64,000 nt of DNA from an uncultured Eubacteriales bacterium. GTDB lineage: Bacteria; Bacillota; Clostridia; Oscillospirales; Oscillospiraceae. The translations under genes and the position numbers were made by a program. The notes beneath the pieces were generated by a model. It searched no databases and was not told the origin of the DNA. It saw only the letters and a list, made by a program, of their open reading frames with translations. The stretch covers positions 1-64,000 of the forward strand of contig UQZJ01000008.1 of NCBI GenBank assembly GCA_900545495.1, given 5' to 3'. Shown here one piece after another: positions 53,030 to 61,065 of this stretch. Positions within the stretch are counted from its first letter, which is position 1, and the number at the start of each line of letters is the position of its first letter.

Positions 53030-54436
53030 CTATTGCATGGCGTTGTCGTTGACATGGTGGAGCTGCTCGTCCTCGTGGTCGTCCCGCTTGTGCCCCATGG
53101 CCATACGCTTCTCCTGCAACCGCCTGCGGCGCTTGGAGTCGATACGCAGCGCAGGCGGGATGACCGGCATATTGCCGCGGAACACACGACTCATGTGATA
53201 GAGCAATTGAATGACCGCACCGCCTTCTATCTTGATCTGCGACGTGACTGCCTGCGGCTGCGGCATAGCCACAGCCGATTCAGGTGAGGGCGGCACTTGC
53301 TGCTCATTAGGCTCGGCCTTGACGGGAGCTTGCTCCGGCACAGGCTGCCGAAATGTTTCCGCCTGCTGAATGATCATATTCTTGATGGTGCGGAACTCTT
53401 TTTGCTGTACCAGTGGCTGATGGGGCGGCGTGTTCCGTCCGTAGTAACCGGCGATCTCATCCTTCAGCTTCCACCACTGCTCATAGCAAGCCGCCACCTC
53501 TGGCAGCTGTGCCAGTCGGTCTACAATGGCGTCTACCGTGGCCTTTACCGGCTTGGGCAGATACCCGTACTGGTGCTTGCCGCTTAATTGGGAGAGCTGC
53601 TGCGACAGCTCCAGCATCATCTGCTCTATCCCTATATCCGGGCAAGTCCGCTGTTCCATCTGCGCGGTCAGCTCCAGCAGCTTTTCCTGTGCCGTTTGGA
53701 TGCTGCGCTTATAAATGCTCTCCTTGCGGATATAAACATCCTTCAGCCCCTCCCGGAAGATGGTGCCGGTGAGCTTGGAGCGCATAGAGAAGATGCCTTT
53801 CTTCGTCAGGTGTCCCATCCGCGGATCGTCCGACCACACCATCATGTGGACGTGGGGGTGATGCCCCTCGTCATGAAACGCTGCGTACCACCGCAGCTTG
53901 TCCTGCGGGATGCGCAGCGCCTCCGCCAGCGTGCCGGACTGCTGGAGCAACAGCTCCCGCCAAGCGGCGGCATTGTCGTAGCCGGTCTGCACGGCATCCT
54001 CCCGCCGCAGAGAGAAGATGAACGTCCATACCCGCCCCTTGTGAGCGTCCAGCTCCTCTACCGCCTCGTCCAGATCTGTGACAGGCGCAGCACTGAACAG
54101 TCCATGCCCACCGTGCTTTTCCGCCCGTGGCCGCTGGGCGATATACTTCATGTAGCCGCTCTCCGGCTCCATCTCGTGCAGGTGGCTATCCAGCGCGGCG
54201 GCGATATACGCCTATGCCGTGGCGCGGTTCGGCGTGGTAAGATAGTCCTCGCACTCGAAGGAGTCCTTCGTATCAGGGAAGTCCTTCTGTATTTTTGCGA
54301 TGAGCTTCTGTTGCTTTTCCGTCACCGGCCCGGTATCGCTGGTGATCTCTACACCTTCACGCTGGGCGACGTATCTCATATATCCTACGCCGCTGCCGCC
54401 CTTGAAGTAGCCACTTTTCTGGATCAGCCGCGCCAT
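53030..54436 (-). pseudogene. MobP-type relaxase interrupted by one in-frame TAG
   Basis: The ATG at 54436 opens ARLIQKSGYFKGGSGVGYMRYVAQ, the N-terminus with the likely nicking Tyr of MobP3-like relaxases. After DYLTTPNRATA a single TAG (54209-54211) intervenes and the same frame continues AYIAAALDSHLHEMEPESGYMKYIAQ without other damage. The metal-binding triad segment HDEGHHPHVHMMVW is in the second part. The C-terminal half is Gln/Pro-rich and basic. Unless TAG is suppressed, the Tyr and the His motif are on separate polypeptides. A restart near the ATG at 54172 would give a 380-residue fragment. Confidence 0.88.
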
Positions 54437-54439
54437 GGA

Positions 54440-54844
54440 CTATTGCCTCCGGTGCAGCCGCAGGGCGTCCCGGAAAGAGAAAGCGCCCTGTGTATCCGTC
54501 ACCTCGCGGACGCTGTAGCCGCGATACTTGCGGTACATTTCGGCGTCCATATCAGCGTCCTCCGCCAGCAGGTGGTTGGTGATGCTGTACTCCACCGCCA
54601 GATTGAACAGCAGCTTGCCCACCCGCCCGCAGTAGACACCGAGAGAACCTTCCAGTACATCCAGCAGCACTTTTGGCAGAAATGCGCTGGCTCTGTTGGT
54701 GTGCAGGTAGCCGTCATAGAAGCGGATGGCTTTTTCTACGAATTCACTTTGGCTGCCGCAGTTGTCCGCACGAGCATCTTCCTCTACCATAGTTTTTGCC
54801 TCCGGCGTCAGCCAGAAGGCGTGCTTTTTCTTATTTGTTGCCAT
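54440..54844 (-). CDS. Relaxosome accessory protein (ribbon-helix-helix, MobC-like)
   Basis: 134 residues. The N-terminal HAFWLTPEAKTMVEEDARADNCGSQSEFVEKAIRFY is an RHH DNA-binding pattern; the C-terminal part is helical. Such proteins bind oriT and load the relaxase. The ATG at 54844 follows GGGAGGTG. It is three bases from the relaxase gene and next to the oriT-like repeats. Confidence 0.8.
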   Translation of the reverse strand: MATNKKKHAFWLTPEAKTMVEEDARADNCGSQSEFVEKAIRFYDGYLHTNRASAFLPKVLLDVLEGSLGVYCGRVGKLLFNLAVEYSITNHLLAEDADMDAEMYRKYRGYSVREVTDTQGAFSFRDALRLHRRQ

Positions 54845-55153
54845 TGGTGTTCACCTCCCTGAAATCGCGGCATGACCCCGCTGATTATCCCGTGATCACG
54901 CAGTTTTTTGGGCTACCGACTCCTTGCGGGCTGATTTTTTGTCCGAATGACCCCCGTGCGTTTTCCTCAAAACTGTCCGCACTGCGGGCAGAAGTGGGCG
55001 GGGTGGGGCGTTTACGACCCCACCCCTTTCACCTGCCCCGCTTTCGGCGCACCGAAAAGCGGGCCGAAAACGCTCCAAACCTCCGGGGCCGCTATCCTTA
55101 CCCTCTCGCGTTCCTGCGAGGCCACAAACCGGCCCACAGGGGCAAACACGGGG
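54845..55153. other. 309-bp gene-free region, probable oriT
   Basis: No coding frame. It is directly upstream of the relaxosome genes and contains two adjacent inverted repeats (55000-55026 and 55037-55063), the layout of a MobP-type transfer origin. The nick site cannot be placed by eye. Confidence 0.5.
55000..55063. other. oriT-like inverted repeats
   Basis: First repeat GGGGTGGGG (55000-55008), 9-base loop, CCCCACCCC (55018-55026), perfect. Second repeat CCCGCTTTCGG (55037-55047) with CCGAAAAGCGGG (55052-55063), one bulged base. Confidence 0.55.
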
Positions 55154-55747
55154 CTATAACTGCATCTGTGGAGGTTGCACCTGTTCCTCGCAGAATTGCC
55201 GGGCGTAGCCATGCAGGCTCATACCGTTTTGCTGCTGGCAGAACGCCTCCATCTTCCGACCCAGCACCTCCTGCTCGGCAGCGTTCAGATGATAGCTCCA
55301 GTACTCCTCTGTACCGTCGCCCTTGCAGAGATTCAGCTCCAGCGTATCGCACGGTCTATCCCGCGCGATGTCGTAGTTGGCGTAGATGTTCAGCCAGTCA
55401 TCGTTCTCATCTGTACACACGAAGGTGCCGAAGGCGGCATCCACATCGAAGTCCGCTTGCACATAAAAGTTCAGCTTACCGTTTTCCATCATGACCTCAT
55501 CGCTGAACGAAAAATTCTGTGCGGTGAGATGTCCAGCCGATGTGAGCTCCATGCCGCCCAGCAGCTCCAGCAGTTTACGGAGCCGTTCCTCCGCCGTTGT
55601 GAAGCACGGATTTGTGACCTGATGGATAGACGGGATCACATCCCGCATCGCCCACGTTGTCCAGCCGTCCATGATGTGGACGGCGGAGAATTCCCGCTTG
55701 TCAAAATCCAGATCACACACGCCGGTGACTTTTTCGGTGTTCTCCAT
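55154..55747 (-). CDS. Mobile-element hypothetical protein (possibly DUF6329-like)
   Basis: 197 residues, acidic and cytosolic. Segments such as KREFSAVHIMDGWTTWAMRDVIPS and NFSFSDEVMMENGKLNFYVQADFDVDAAFGT recall a hypothetical family found in Clostridial mobile islands, but the name is tentative. The ATG at 55747 has no ribosome site; it lies at the end of the truncated upstream gene, so the normal leader was probably lost. Confidence 0.65.
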   Translation of the reverse strand: MENTEKVTGVCDLDFDKREFSAVHIMDGWTTWAMRDVIPSIHQVTNPCFTTAEERLRKLLELLGGMELTSAGHLTAQNFSFSDEVMMENGKLNFYVQADFDVDAAFGTFVCTDENDDWLNIYANYDIARDRPCDTLELNLCKGDGTEEYWSYHLNAAEQEVLGRKMEAFCQQQNGMSLHGYARQFCEEQVQPPQMQL

Positions 55748-55944
55748 GCGGAGGAGTACTGGTCAATAACGCTTTTGGCGCAGCCGTCCTTGAGATACAT
55801 TCCGTCAAAGTCCCGATGGATCGCCAGCTCTATCGCCCCGGCACAGGCACAGTTGGTGCGAAAATTGGCACGCCACACCTCCAGCTCGCCCCTGTCCCTT
55901 GCCTCCTTCGCCGTGTAGGGGTACATTGCCTCATTCGGCAGCAT
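55748..55944 (-). pseudogene. DUF3849-like gene, 3'-truncated
   Basis: The ATG at 55944 overlaps the end of the upstream gene and gives MYPYTAKEARDRGELEVWRANFRTN, CACAGAIELAIHRDFDGMYL and KSVIDQY, which match the N-terminal half of DUF3849 proteins. After IDQY the family continuation is missing and the frame runs out of phase into the next gene (to 55636). A deletion seems to have joined it directly to the following start codon. Confidence 0.6.
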
Positions 55945-56305
55945 AGACCACATCTCCCTCCTCCAGATAGCATTCCAGCAGGGCCGGGCAGCAGCCGCTA
56001 TCCAGCAGCAGCTTCCGGATCGGCGCAGGCACGGCATCGAGGTCAAATCCCCTCACGTCCGAATCGCAGTTCTTGCAGCAGGGCATACGACAGGCGTCCA
56101 GCAGGGCAGACACAAGCTGCGATGCCGCGTCAAACAGTCCGGCCAGTGCGTCTGCCGTTTGTAACGCTGTCATCTCACGAGGCATAAGCAGCAGAAGGCT
56201 GTGCGTCATCTGGGCAGACAGATCTACGCCCGCCATGCCGCATTCTGCCAACTCACTGCCGGGGATGGTCAGGCCGGTCTTGTCCAGTGTCATTTCGTTC
56301 TTCAT
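55931..56305 (-). CDS. Mobile-element protein with AbrB/MazE-like N-terminus
   Basis: 124 residues. MTLDKTGLTIPGSELAECGM resembles an AbrB/SpoVT DNA-binding strand pair. The middle is helical and there is a Cys pair CCKNC. The C-terminus (DSGCCPALLECYLEEGDVVYAAE) is similar to proteins I recall from Clostridial islands. Function unknown. The ATG at 56305 follows GAGGAGG. It is four genes downstream of the ArdA-like gene in one long minus-strand operon. Confidence 0.6.
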   Translation of the reverse strand: MKNEMTLDKTGLTIPGSELAECGMAGVDLSAQMTHSLLLLMPREMTALQTADALAGLFDAASQLVSALLDACRMPCCKNCDSDVRGFDLDAVPAPIRKLLLDSGCCPALLECYLEEGDVVYAAE

Positions 56306-56317
56306 GATAGATCCTCC

Positions 56318-57259
56318 TCAAGTTCTCAAAGGTCGTTCCGGGATATGCACCAGCCGGCATATCTTCCCATCGCTGCTGTAATCGCCGAATATCGTCATTT
56401 GCGATGCAAAAACACGGGGGTCATAGTTGGTCATGATGTATTCCCGGTATATGTCATTTTTCTTCTTGGATTGGCTGTTGGGACGCTCCACCTCATAGAT
56501 GAAAAAGTCCTCGTAGAGCCTGCGAATATAGTCGCAGTTGTTATAGGACACCATGGCGAAACCCCTGTGCTGCGCCAGTACGTCATGGAGCCGTTGATGG
56601 TCACTGCGGGGAAATTCCACCGCGTAACGCTCCGCCTCATAATAGGGCGGGTCACAGTAGACCGTGGTCTGCGGGTCATTATGGGTGGTAATGATGCTCT
56701 CGAAATCCTTATTCTCCAGCGCTACATCCTTCAGGCGGTGAGAACACTCCCAAATATCCCGAAAAAACCGCTGTATATCGCAGGAGCTCACACCATAGCT
56801 GTCACCGTTGCCGTTATAGCTGTATCGCTGCAGCTTGTAGATAGCGGCGGCGCGGCGCACATCCGACAGCTCCGCACGGCTTTGCAGCAGCCGCTTGACC
56901 TCCTCCGCCTCCGGCGGTGGGAACATCTGCTCTGCCAGCTGCAGCTCCTCATCCAGATACAGCTGTGTGAAGTCCTCGCCCTGTAGCTGTCTGCGCAGCA
57001 CATCAAACTCGTCGCGGGCATTGATCGGAAGAAAGCTCAGTTCTTTCGTCAGGGCCATAGGGCGGTGCTTGACGCAGAAAAGCAGGTTATACAGGTCGTG
57101 GTTCAGGTCGTTATATATTTGCAGGCACCCCTTCGGCACGGCGGTATTCAGCGTGATGATACCGCTGCCGCCAAACACATCCACCAGTGTTCTATAGTGG
57201 ATAGGCAAGAGCATCTGTATGGCCCACATAAGCTGTCCCTTACCACCCATCCAAGGCAT
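56318..57259 (-). CDS. D12-class DNA adenine methyltransferase
   Basis: 313 residues. Motif I-like WMGGKGQLMWAI and VDVFGGSGII bind S-adenosylmethionine. The catalytic motif is DPPYYEAER near residue 200. The order fits the Dam/D12 alpha class that methylates N6 of adenine. No restriction endonuclease is adjacent, so it is a solitary methylase, probably protecting the element after transfer. The ATG at 57259 lacks a strong ribosome site. Confidence 0.9.
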   Translation of the reverse strand: MPWMGGKGQLMWAIQMLLPIHYRTLVDVFGGSGIITLNTAVPKGCLQIYNDLNHDLYNLLFCVKHRPMALTKELSFLPINARDEFDVLRRQLQGEDFTQLYLDEELQLAEQMFPPPEAEEVKRLLQSRAELSDVRRAAAIYKLQRYSYNGNGDSYGVSSCDIQRFFRDIWECSHRLKDVALENKDFESIITTHNDPQTTVYCDPPYYEAERYAVEFPRSDHQRLHDVLAQHRGFAMVSYNNCDYIRRLYEDFFIYEVERPNSQSKKKNDIYREYIMTNYDPRVFASQMTIFGDYSSDGKICRLVHIPERPLRT

Positions 57260-57277
57260 GAGCGCTTTACCAGGCTG

Positions 57278-57571
57278 TCACGCATCAAATTTCTCCAACG
57301 CACGCTCCAGTCCGGAGATAGCCGCGTCCAGTCCGCTGCGCATTTTCTGCAAGCCGCGGATGGTATCATAGACCTCCGCCGCCGTTTCCGCGAAGTAGTA
57401 GCCCCGCTGGTCTGCCGCGATGGGTACGGTGTCCTGCCGCAGACGGTTGATGCGCCGCCGCAGCTCGTTCCCACTGATGCCCAGCACACGCTCCAATTCC
57501 CGGCTGCTGATCACATTTCTGCGCCCCTTAAATCCATTTTCCAGGTACAGGGCGACGGTTTCCTTCGTCAT
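57278..57571 (-). CDS. Small HTH protein of the mobile element
   Basis: 97 residues. ISSRELERVLGISGNELRRRINRLRQDTVPIAADQRGYYFAE is a winged-helix-like module, followed by a helical tail (IRGLQKMRSGLDAAISGLERALEKF) with coiled-coil character. Likely a regulator of the element. It sits 18 bases upstream of the methylase start. Confidence 0.75.
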   Translation of the reverse strand: MTKETVALYLENGFKGRRNVISSRELERVLGISGNELRRRINRLRQDTVPIAADQRGYYFAETAAEVYDTIRGLQKMRSGLDAAISGLERALEKFDA

Positions 57572-57665
57572 TCTTGCACTCTCTTCCGGTGACCGTTCAC
57601 CGAAAAGGGCACAAAAAGAGGGATCGCCATCCCTTTTCGGAAAGCGGTCCCATTGTTGTTAAATT

Positions 57666-58832
57666 TTACTGCATGGTCATGTCCAGGCCCTGCCGCGGTA
57701 CTTGCAGCGGCTGTCCGTCCGGACGGCAGATATAGCCATAGTCACTGAAAAGCCCCTGATCTCGCCACAACAGGTCTGCCCCGTAGGCCTCCATGTTCAG
57801 ATGCCGCGTCAGCAGGTCACGATCCGGATCGCTCACGATGACGGAGAGCTCCTCCCTCGCCAATTTCTCCAGAGAATGGATCCCCGGCTCAAGGGCGTAT
57901 TCGCTCAGATGCTCTGCCAGTGCAAACGCATCATCCAAGTTGGCGATGTCCAGCTGACCGGCCACAGCCTTGAACTTTATCAGTTCGTTATTTCTGTCCA
58001 GTTCCTCCAGGCACTGTGCAAATCGGTTGATCTGCTCCATGCCGTCATAGGCCATATCCGTGAAGCGCCACATCTCCGGCATGGCGGCGTCGCACTCCTC
58101 CAACCGCACCTCCTGCCAGCTGGCCACCTCCAGGCAGTCCAGTACGGCGTCCAGCTCCGCCTGCTTTGCGGGTAGGTACAGCTTTACAGCACGGACATCG
58201 CTGACGCAGAGGAAATAGATCATATACGGCGGCTTTCGTGGCGGCCTGCCCAAGTTGGGAGGGGCCTGCCGCAGCTCGGACTCCTGCATCACATAGCCGT
58301 GGGGCGTAAGTACGCCGCCCTCACCCTCACGCATCGATCTGCCGATCTTCTCGTAGTCCAGCATTTCCAATACGCTGTCCGGCACGGTTGCCAAATCCGG
58401 AAGAAAATCGTTCTCCACGTAGAACTGCCCCAGCGCTGCATCGTCCGTGATCCCCGGCACCACATGGCAGCAATCCACGCTGTATGCCAGATCCAGTACC
58501 CGCCGGAGCGTCAGCTCACCGCCGTTGTTCTGATACAGATTGTTAAGCTCCATCTGCACCAGACCCTCGAAAGCCACGGCATCCACATCACCGAATGTAC
58601 GGAGCTTCTCTGCCAGCGCGTTGAATTGGTACAGGTCATACCCGTCAAGATGTGGGACGAGAAATTCATATCGGCCTATGTCCTCCACCTGCCAATAGGG
58701 TTCTTGTCCCGCTGACAGACGCAGCCTGTCCATGGCATCCACCAGTTCCCACGGCGTGGCGGGCAGCTCCAGCTCCGCGTGATTGCTGTTGTCGGGATTG
58801 CCCATGTATATGGAGATAATCTTTTTATCCAA
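57666..58832 (-). CDS. ArdA-like antirestriction protein with two halves
   Basis: 388 residues from a TTG at 58832 behind GGGGGATGGAG; an ATG at 58805 is the alternative. It is strongly acidic. Both halves repeat an ArdA-like layout (FNALAEKLRTFGDVDAVAF and INRFAQCLEELDRNNELIKF, each followed by an LDLAYSVDCCHVVPG- or LDDAFALAEHLSEYALEPG-type stretch and a DYEKIGR or NMEAYGADL end). ArdA mimics DNA and blocks type I restriction enzymes during transfer. It overlaps the DUF4314 gene by eight bases. Confidence 0.8.
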   Translation of the reverse strand: MDKKIISIYMGNPDNSNHAELELPATPWELVDAMDRLRLSAGQEPYWQVEDIGRYEFLVPHLDGYDLYQFNALAEKLRTFGDVDAVAFEGLVQMELNNLYQNNGGELTLRRVLDLAYSVDCCHVVPGITDDAALGQFYVENDFLPDLATVPDSVLEMLDYEKIGRSMREGEGGVLTPHGYVMQESELRQAPPNLGRPPRKPPYMIYFLCVSDVRAVKLYLPAKQAELDAVLDCLEVASWQEVRLEECDAAMPEMWRFTDMAYDGMEQINRFAQCLEELDRNNELIKFKAVAGQLDIANLDDAFALAEHLSEYALEPGIHSLEKLAREELSVIVSDPDRDLLTRHLNMEAYGADLLWRDQGLFSDYGYICRPDGQPLQVPRQGLDMTMQ

Positions 58833-59805
58833 GCTCCATCCCCCCACGGCGCTGTACGATGTCCTCACAGTTGTCCGGGTCTGCACCGGGTACATCCCAG
58901 CCGCACATGCTGCCGATCTTCATAGCCTCCTCCTGTGCGGGTTTCACGCCCATTTTACGGTTCTGCTCGTCCGCGATGCGCCGGTTATCATGAGCATCCT
59001 TCGTAGACCAATCGCTGGGATAGTACCCGCTTTCGCCGCGCTTGATGCAGATGAGCTGTCCCGTGCCCAGCAGCAGCGTGAAGCACATCTCCGGCAGCTT
59101 ATCAAAGTAGGCGCGGAAGCGCTCCTGCTCCGTCTGGACGTTCCAACCGTGATCCTGCCACAGATGCACATACAGCTCGCTGCCGCGCCCAATGGCGATC
59201 TCATGCTGTTCGAAGCCCTCGCCCCAGCCGTCCGACGCCTGACCTTTAATATACTCCTTCAGCGTGGTCAGCTCTGCCGCCGACAACTCGCCGCTGATCT
59301 GACATTCCGCGATGCACCACAGCTTGCCGTCTCGCCGCTCTACGTCGAAGGTGACGGAATGCACCTTATCGTTCACACTGTCCGCCGCGTCGTACCAGTG
59401 CATGATGCCGCGGTTGACCTCCTCCGGCATCCGATACTTCACCAGTGCGCTGCGGATATGGTCCTCATACGCGGTCAGGTCGTGTCCGGTCAGCAGCTCC
59501 GGCTCTTCCTGCATATTGCCATACACATCCGGCTCATAAAGCTCGGCGGTAAGCGGCATATATAGCTTCGTCATGCTGAGCTCGGGCGGTAAAACGGTAA
59601 AGCTGTCCACGCCGGGGATGAGCGCCAGCGTCCGTCCGTTGTCCCATTTCATATGGAACTGCCCGGCGTCGTCGATATAGTCCAGTTTCCCCGTCGTGCC
59701 AGCCTCCACCGGTGCGTACGGATCCTGCATGGAGTCCAGCCGGATGCGTGTACCCACAGGGTACTGCTTCCGCAGGAACGCCAGCATCTCCCGATTTACG
59801 TTCAT
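58825..59805 (-). CDS. DUF4314-domain protein
   Basis: 326 residues. The N-terminal ~70 residues (MLAFLRKQYPVGTRIRLDSM, AGTTGKLDYIDDAGQFHMKWDNG) are a DUF4314 SH3-like barrel common in Clostridial mobile elements. The middle contains an acidic region with EELNRGIM-type helices, and the end has TLLLGTGQLICIKRGESGYYPS. The role is unknown. The ATG at 59805 follows GGGAGG. It is in the same operon as the ArdA-like gene. Confidence 0.82.
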   Translation of the reverse strand: MNVNREMLAFLRKQYPVGTRIRLDSMQDPYAPVEAGTTGKLDYIDDAGQFHMKWDNGRTLALIPGVDSFTVLPPELSMTKLYMPLTAELYEPDVYGNMQEEPELLTGHDLTAYEDHIRSALVKYRMPEEVNRGIMHWYDAADSVNDKVHSVTFDVERRDGKLWCIAECQISGELSAAELTTLKEYIKGQASDGWGEGFEQHEIAIGRGSELYVHLWQDHGWNVQTEQERFRAYFDKLPEMCFTLLLGTGQLICIKRGESGYYPSDWSTKDAHDNRRIADEQNRKMGVKPAQEEAMKIGSMCGWDVPGADPDNCEDIVQRRGGMELG

Positions 59806-59806
59806 A

Positions 59807-60049
59807 CTAAATTCCTCCCATCGTCTGTGTGTAGTCTTCCAGCTCACAGGGGTTTTCCTCACCAAGAAAGTCAAACAGGATGTCATCTGCTGCCTTGCGG
59901 ATAGCGGGATCGTCTGTCAGGACTTCATAGCGAAACCCTGTGGTATCGCGGTAGGGAAGCTCCGCCCGGATGCAGTCCAAAAAGTCGTCGGCATCGTCGT
60001 AGAAGATATCGTCGTCCCCTACGAAGGTCACCTTGCCTACAAGAACCAC
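59807..60049 (-). CDS. Small acidic hypothetical protein
   Basis: 80 residues, very acidic (GDDDIFYDDADDFLDCIRAELPY; AADDILFDFLGEENPCELEDY). It starts with a GTG ten bases after GGAGG, two bases from the sortase remnant, and ends one base before the DUF4314 start. The acidity and the ArdA neighbourhood would suit a DNA-mimic or helper, but nothing is recognised. Confidence 0.65.
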   Translation of the reverse strand: MVLVGKVTFVGDDDIFYDDADDFLDCIRAELPYRDTTGFRYEVLTDDPAIRKAADDILFDFLGEENPCELEDYTQTMGGI

Positions 60050-60051
60050 CG

Positions 60052-60432
60052 CTATCTCACCTCCGTTCTCTCGCAGTACACCACATACCGCTGCCTCCCG
60101 CCGCTGGCGTAGGGATGGCAGGTGATGAGCGTCAGCAGGTCGCGGTCTTGTTGGATTTTAATTTTCTCTACTTCATGGGACTGGATGATCTCGATGTCCG
60201 TCACGGTGTAGGTCAGTGTCTCCCACAGGTTGGTAATTCTGACCTCATCGCCCACAGCCAACTTATCTATGTGCCGGAAGTAGTCCGCACCGCGCCAGCC
60301 CCGGTGACCGGCGATGACTTGGATCGCACCCTTGTCTGCGGCGTTGCGGTACCTCTCCTTGCCTGTCGGACGGAAAGACGCTAAAATATGACGATGACAC
60401 CGTTTATCCTCGGGCGTTTTGCGCTGCCACAT
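60052..60432 (-). pseudogene. Class C-like sortase, 5'-truncated
   Basis: 126 residues remain, about half of a pilus sortase. The catalytic triad is still present: His43 in VIAGHRGWRGADYF, Cys105 in LLTLITCHPY and Arg115 in GGRQRYVVY. The N-terminal signal anchor and lid are missing, and no ribosome site precedes the first ATG. Homology ends near 60,430, where the sigma cassette begins on the other strand. The cognate pilins lie beyond that cassette. Confidence 0.8.
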
Positions 60433-60448
60433 TCACCGTTGAAAAAGC

Positions 60449-60454
60449 TGTAAC
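60449..60454 (+). promoter_or_regulatory. Candidate ECF -35 element, cassette C
   Basis: TGTAAC, 54 bases before the sigma ATG, identical to the hexamer upstream of cassette B. Confidence 0.4.
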
Positions 60455-60507
60455 CTGTCCACCGCTTTTTGCAACTTACTGGGTGAGAGCTCTTAAAGGA
60501 GGCCGTC

Positions 60508-61065
60508 ATGGAAGACGAAAGAATCATTGATCTATACTGGCAGCGAAGTCAGGAGGCCATCTCCCGTACCGATGAAAAGTACGGCAGGCTTTGCACGAAA
60601 ATTTCTCTCAATATCCTATCCAACGCGCAGGACGCGGAAGAATGCGTGTCTGATACATACATGGCCCTATGGAACAGCATTCCCCCACAGCGGCCAACGT
60701 GTTTTCCGGCTTTTGCGGCAGCCATTGTCAGAAATCTCAGCCTGATGAAGTTGCGGGAGCAGTACGCCCGGAAACGCGGCGGCGGTGAGTTTGATCTTGT
60801 ATTGGACGAGCTGAAGGACACCATCGCTTCCGGTGATTCCGTGGAAGCGGAATGCGAGAGGAAGGAGTTTGCCGCGGCGGTCAATCAATTTCTTTGCACA
60901 CTCTCAGCAGACGACCGAAATATCTTTGTGTGCCGCTACTGGTTCTTTGCTTCCATAGCGGACATTGCCTTGAGGTTCAAGTGTTCACAAAGCAAAGTAA
61001 AAACCTCACTTTTCCGAACCAGGCAGAAATTACGGCTATATTTATCTAAGGAGGGATTGCTATGA
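60508..61065 (+). CDS. ECF-type RNA polymerase sigma factor (cassette C)
   Basis: 185 residues. Region 2: KYGRLCTKISLNILSNAQDAEECVSDTYMALWNSIPP. Region 4: LSADDRNIFVCRYWFFASIADIALRFKCSQSKVKTSLFRTRQKL. It belongs to the Clostridial ECF group that is paired with a membrane protein gene. The ATG follows AAAGGAGG. The stop overlaps the partner start (ATGA). Confidence 0.92.
   Translation: MEDERIIDLYWQRSQEAISRTDEKYGRLCTKISLNILSNAQDAEECVSDTYMALWNSIPPQRPTCFPAFAAAIVRNLSLMKLREQYARKRGGGEFDLVLDELKDTIASGDSVEAECERKEFAAAVNQFLCTLSADDRNIFVCRYWFFASIADIALRFKCSQSKVKTSLFRTRQKLRLYLSKEGLL

Noticed and set aside
54209..54211. Genome-wide recoding of TAG as an explanation for the relaxase stop
   Set aside because: TAG ends the AI-2E gene normally and no other gene here reads through TAG; a local mutation is simpler.
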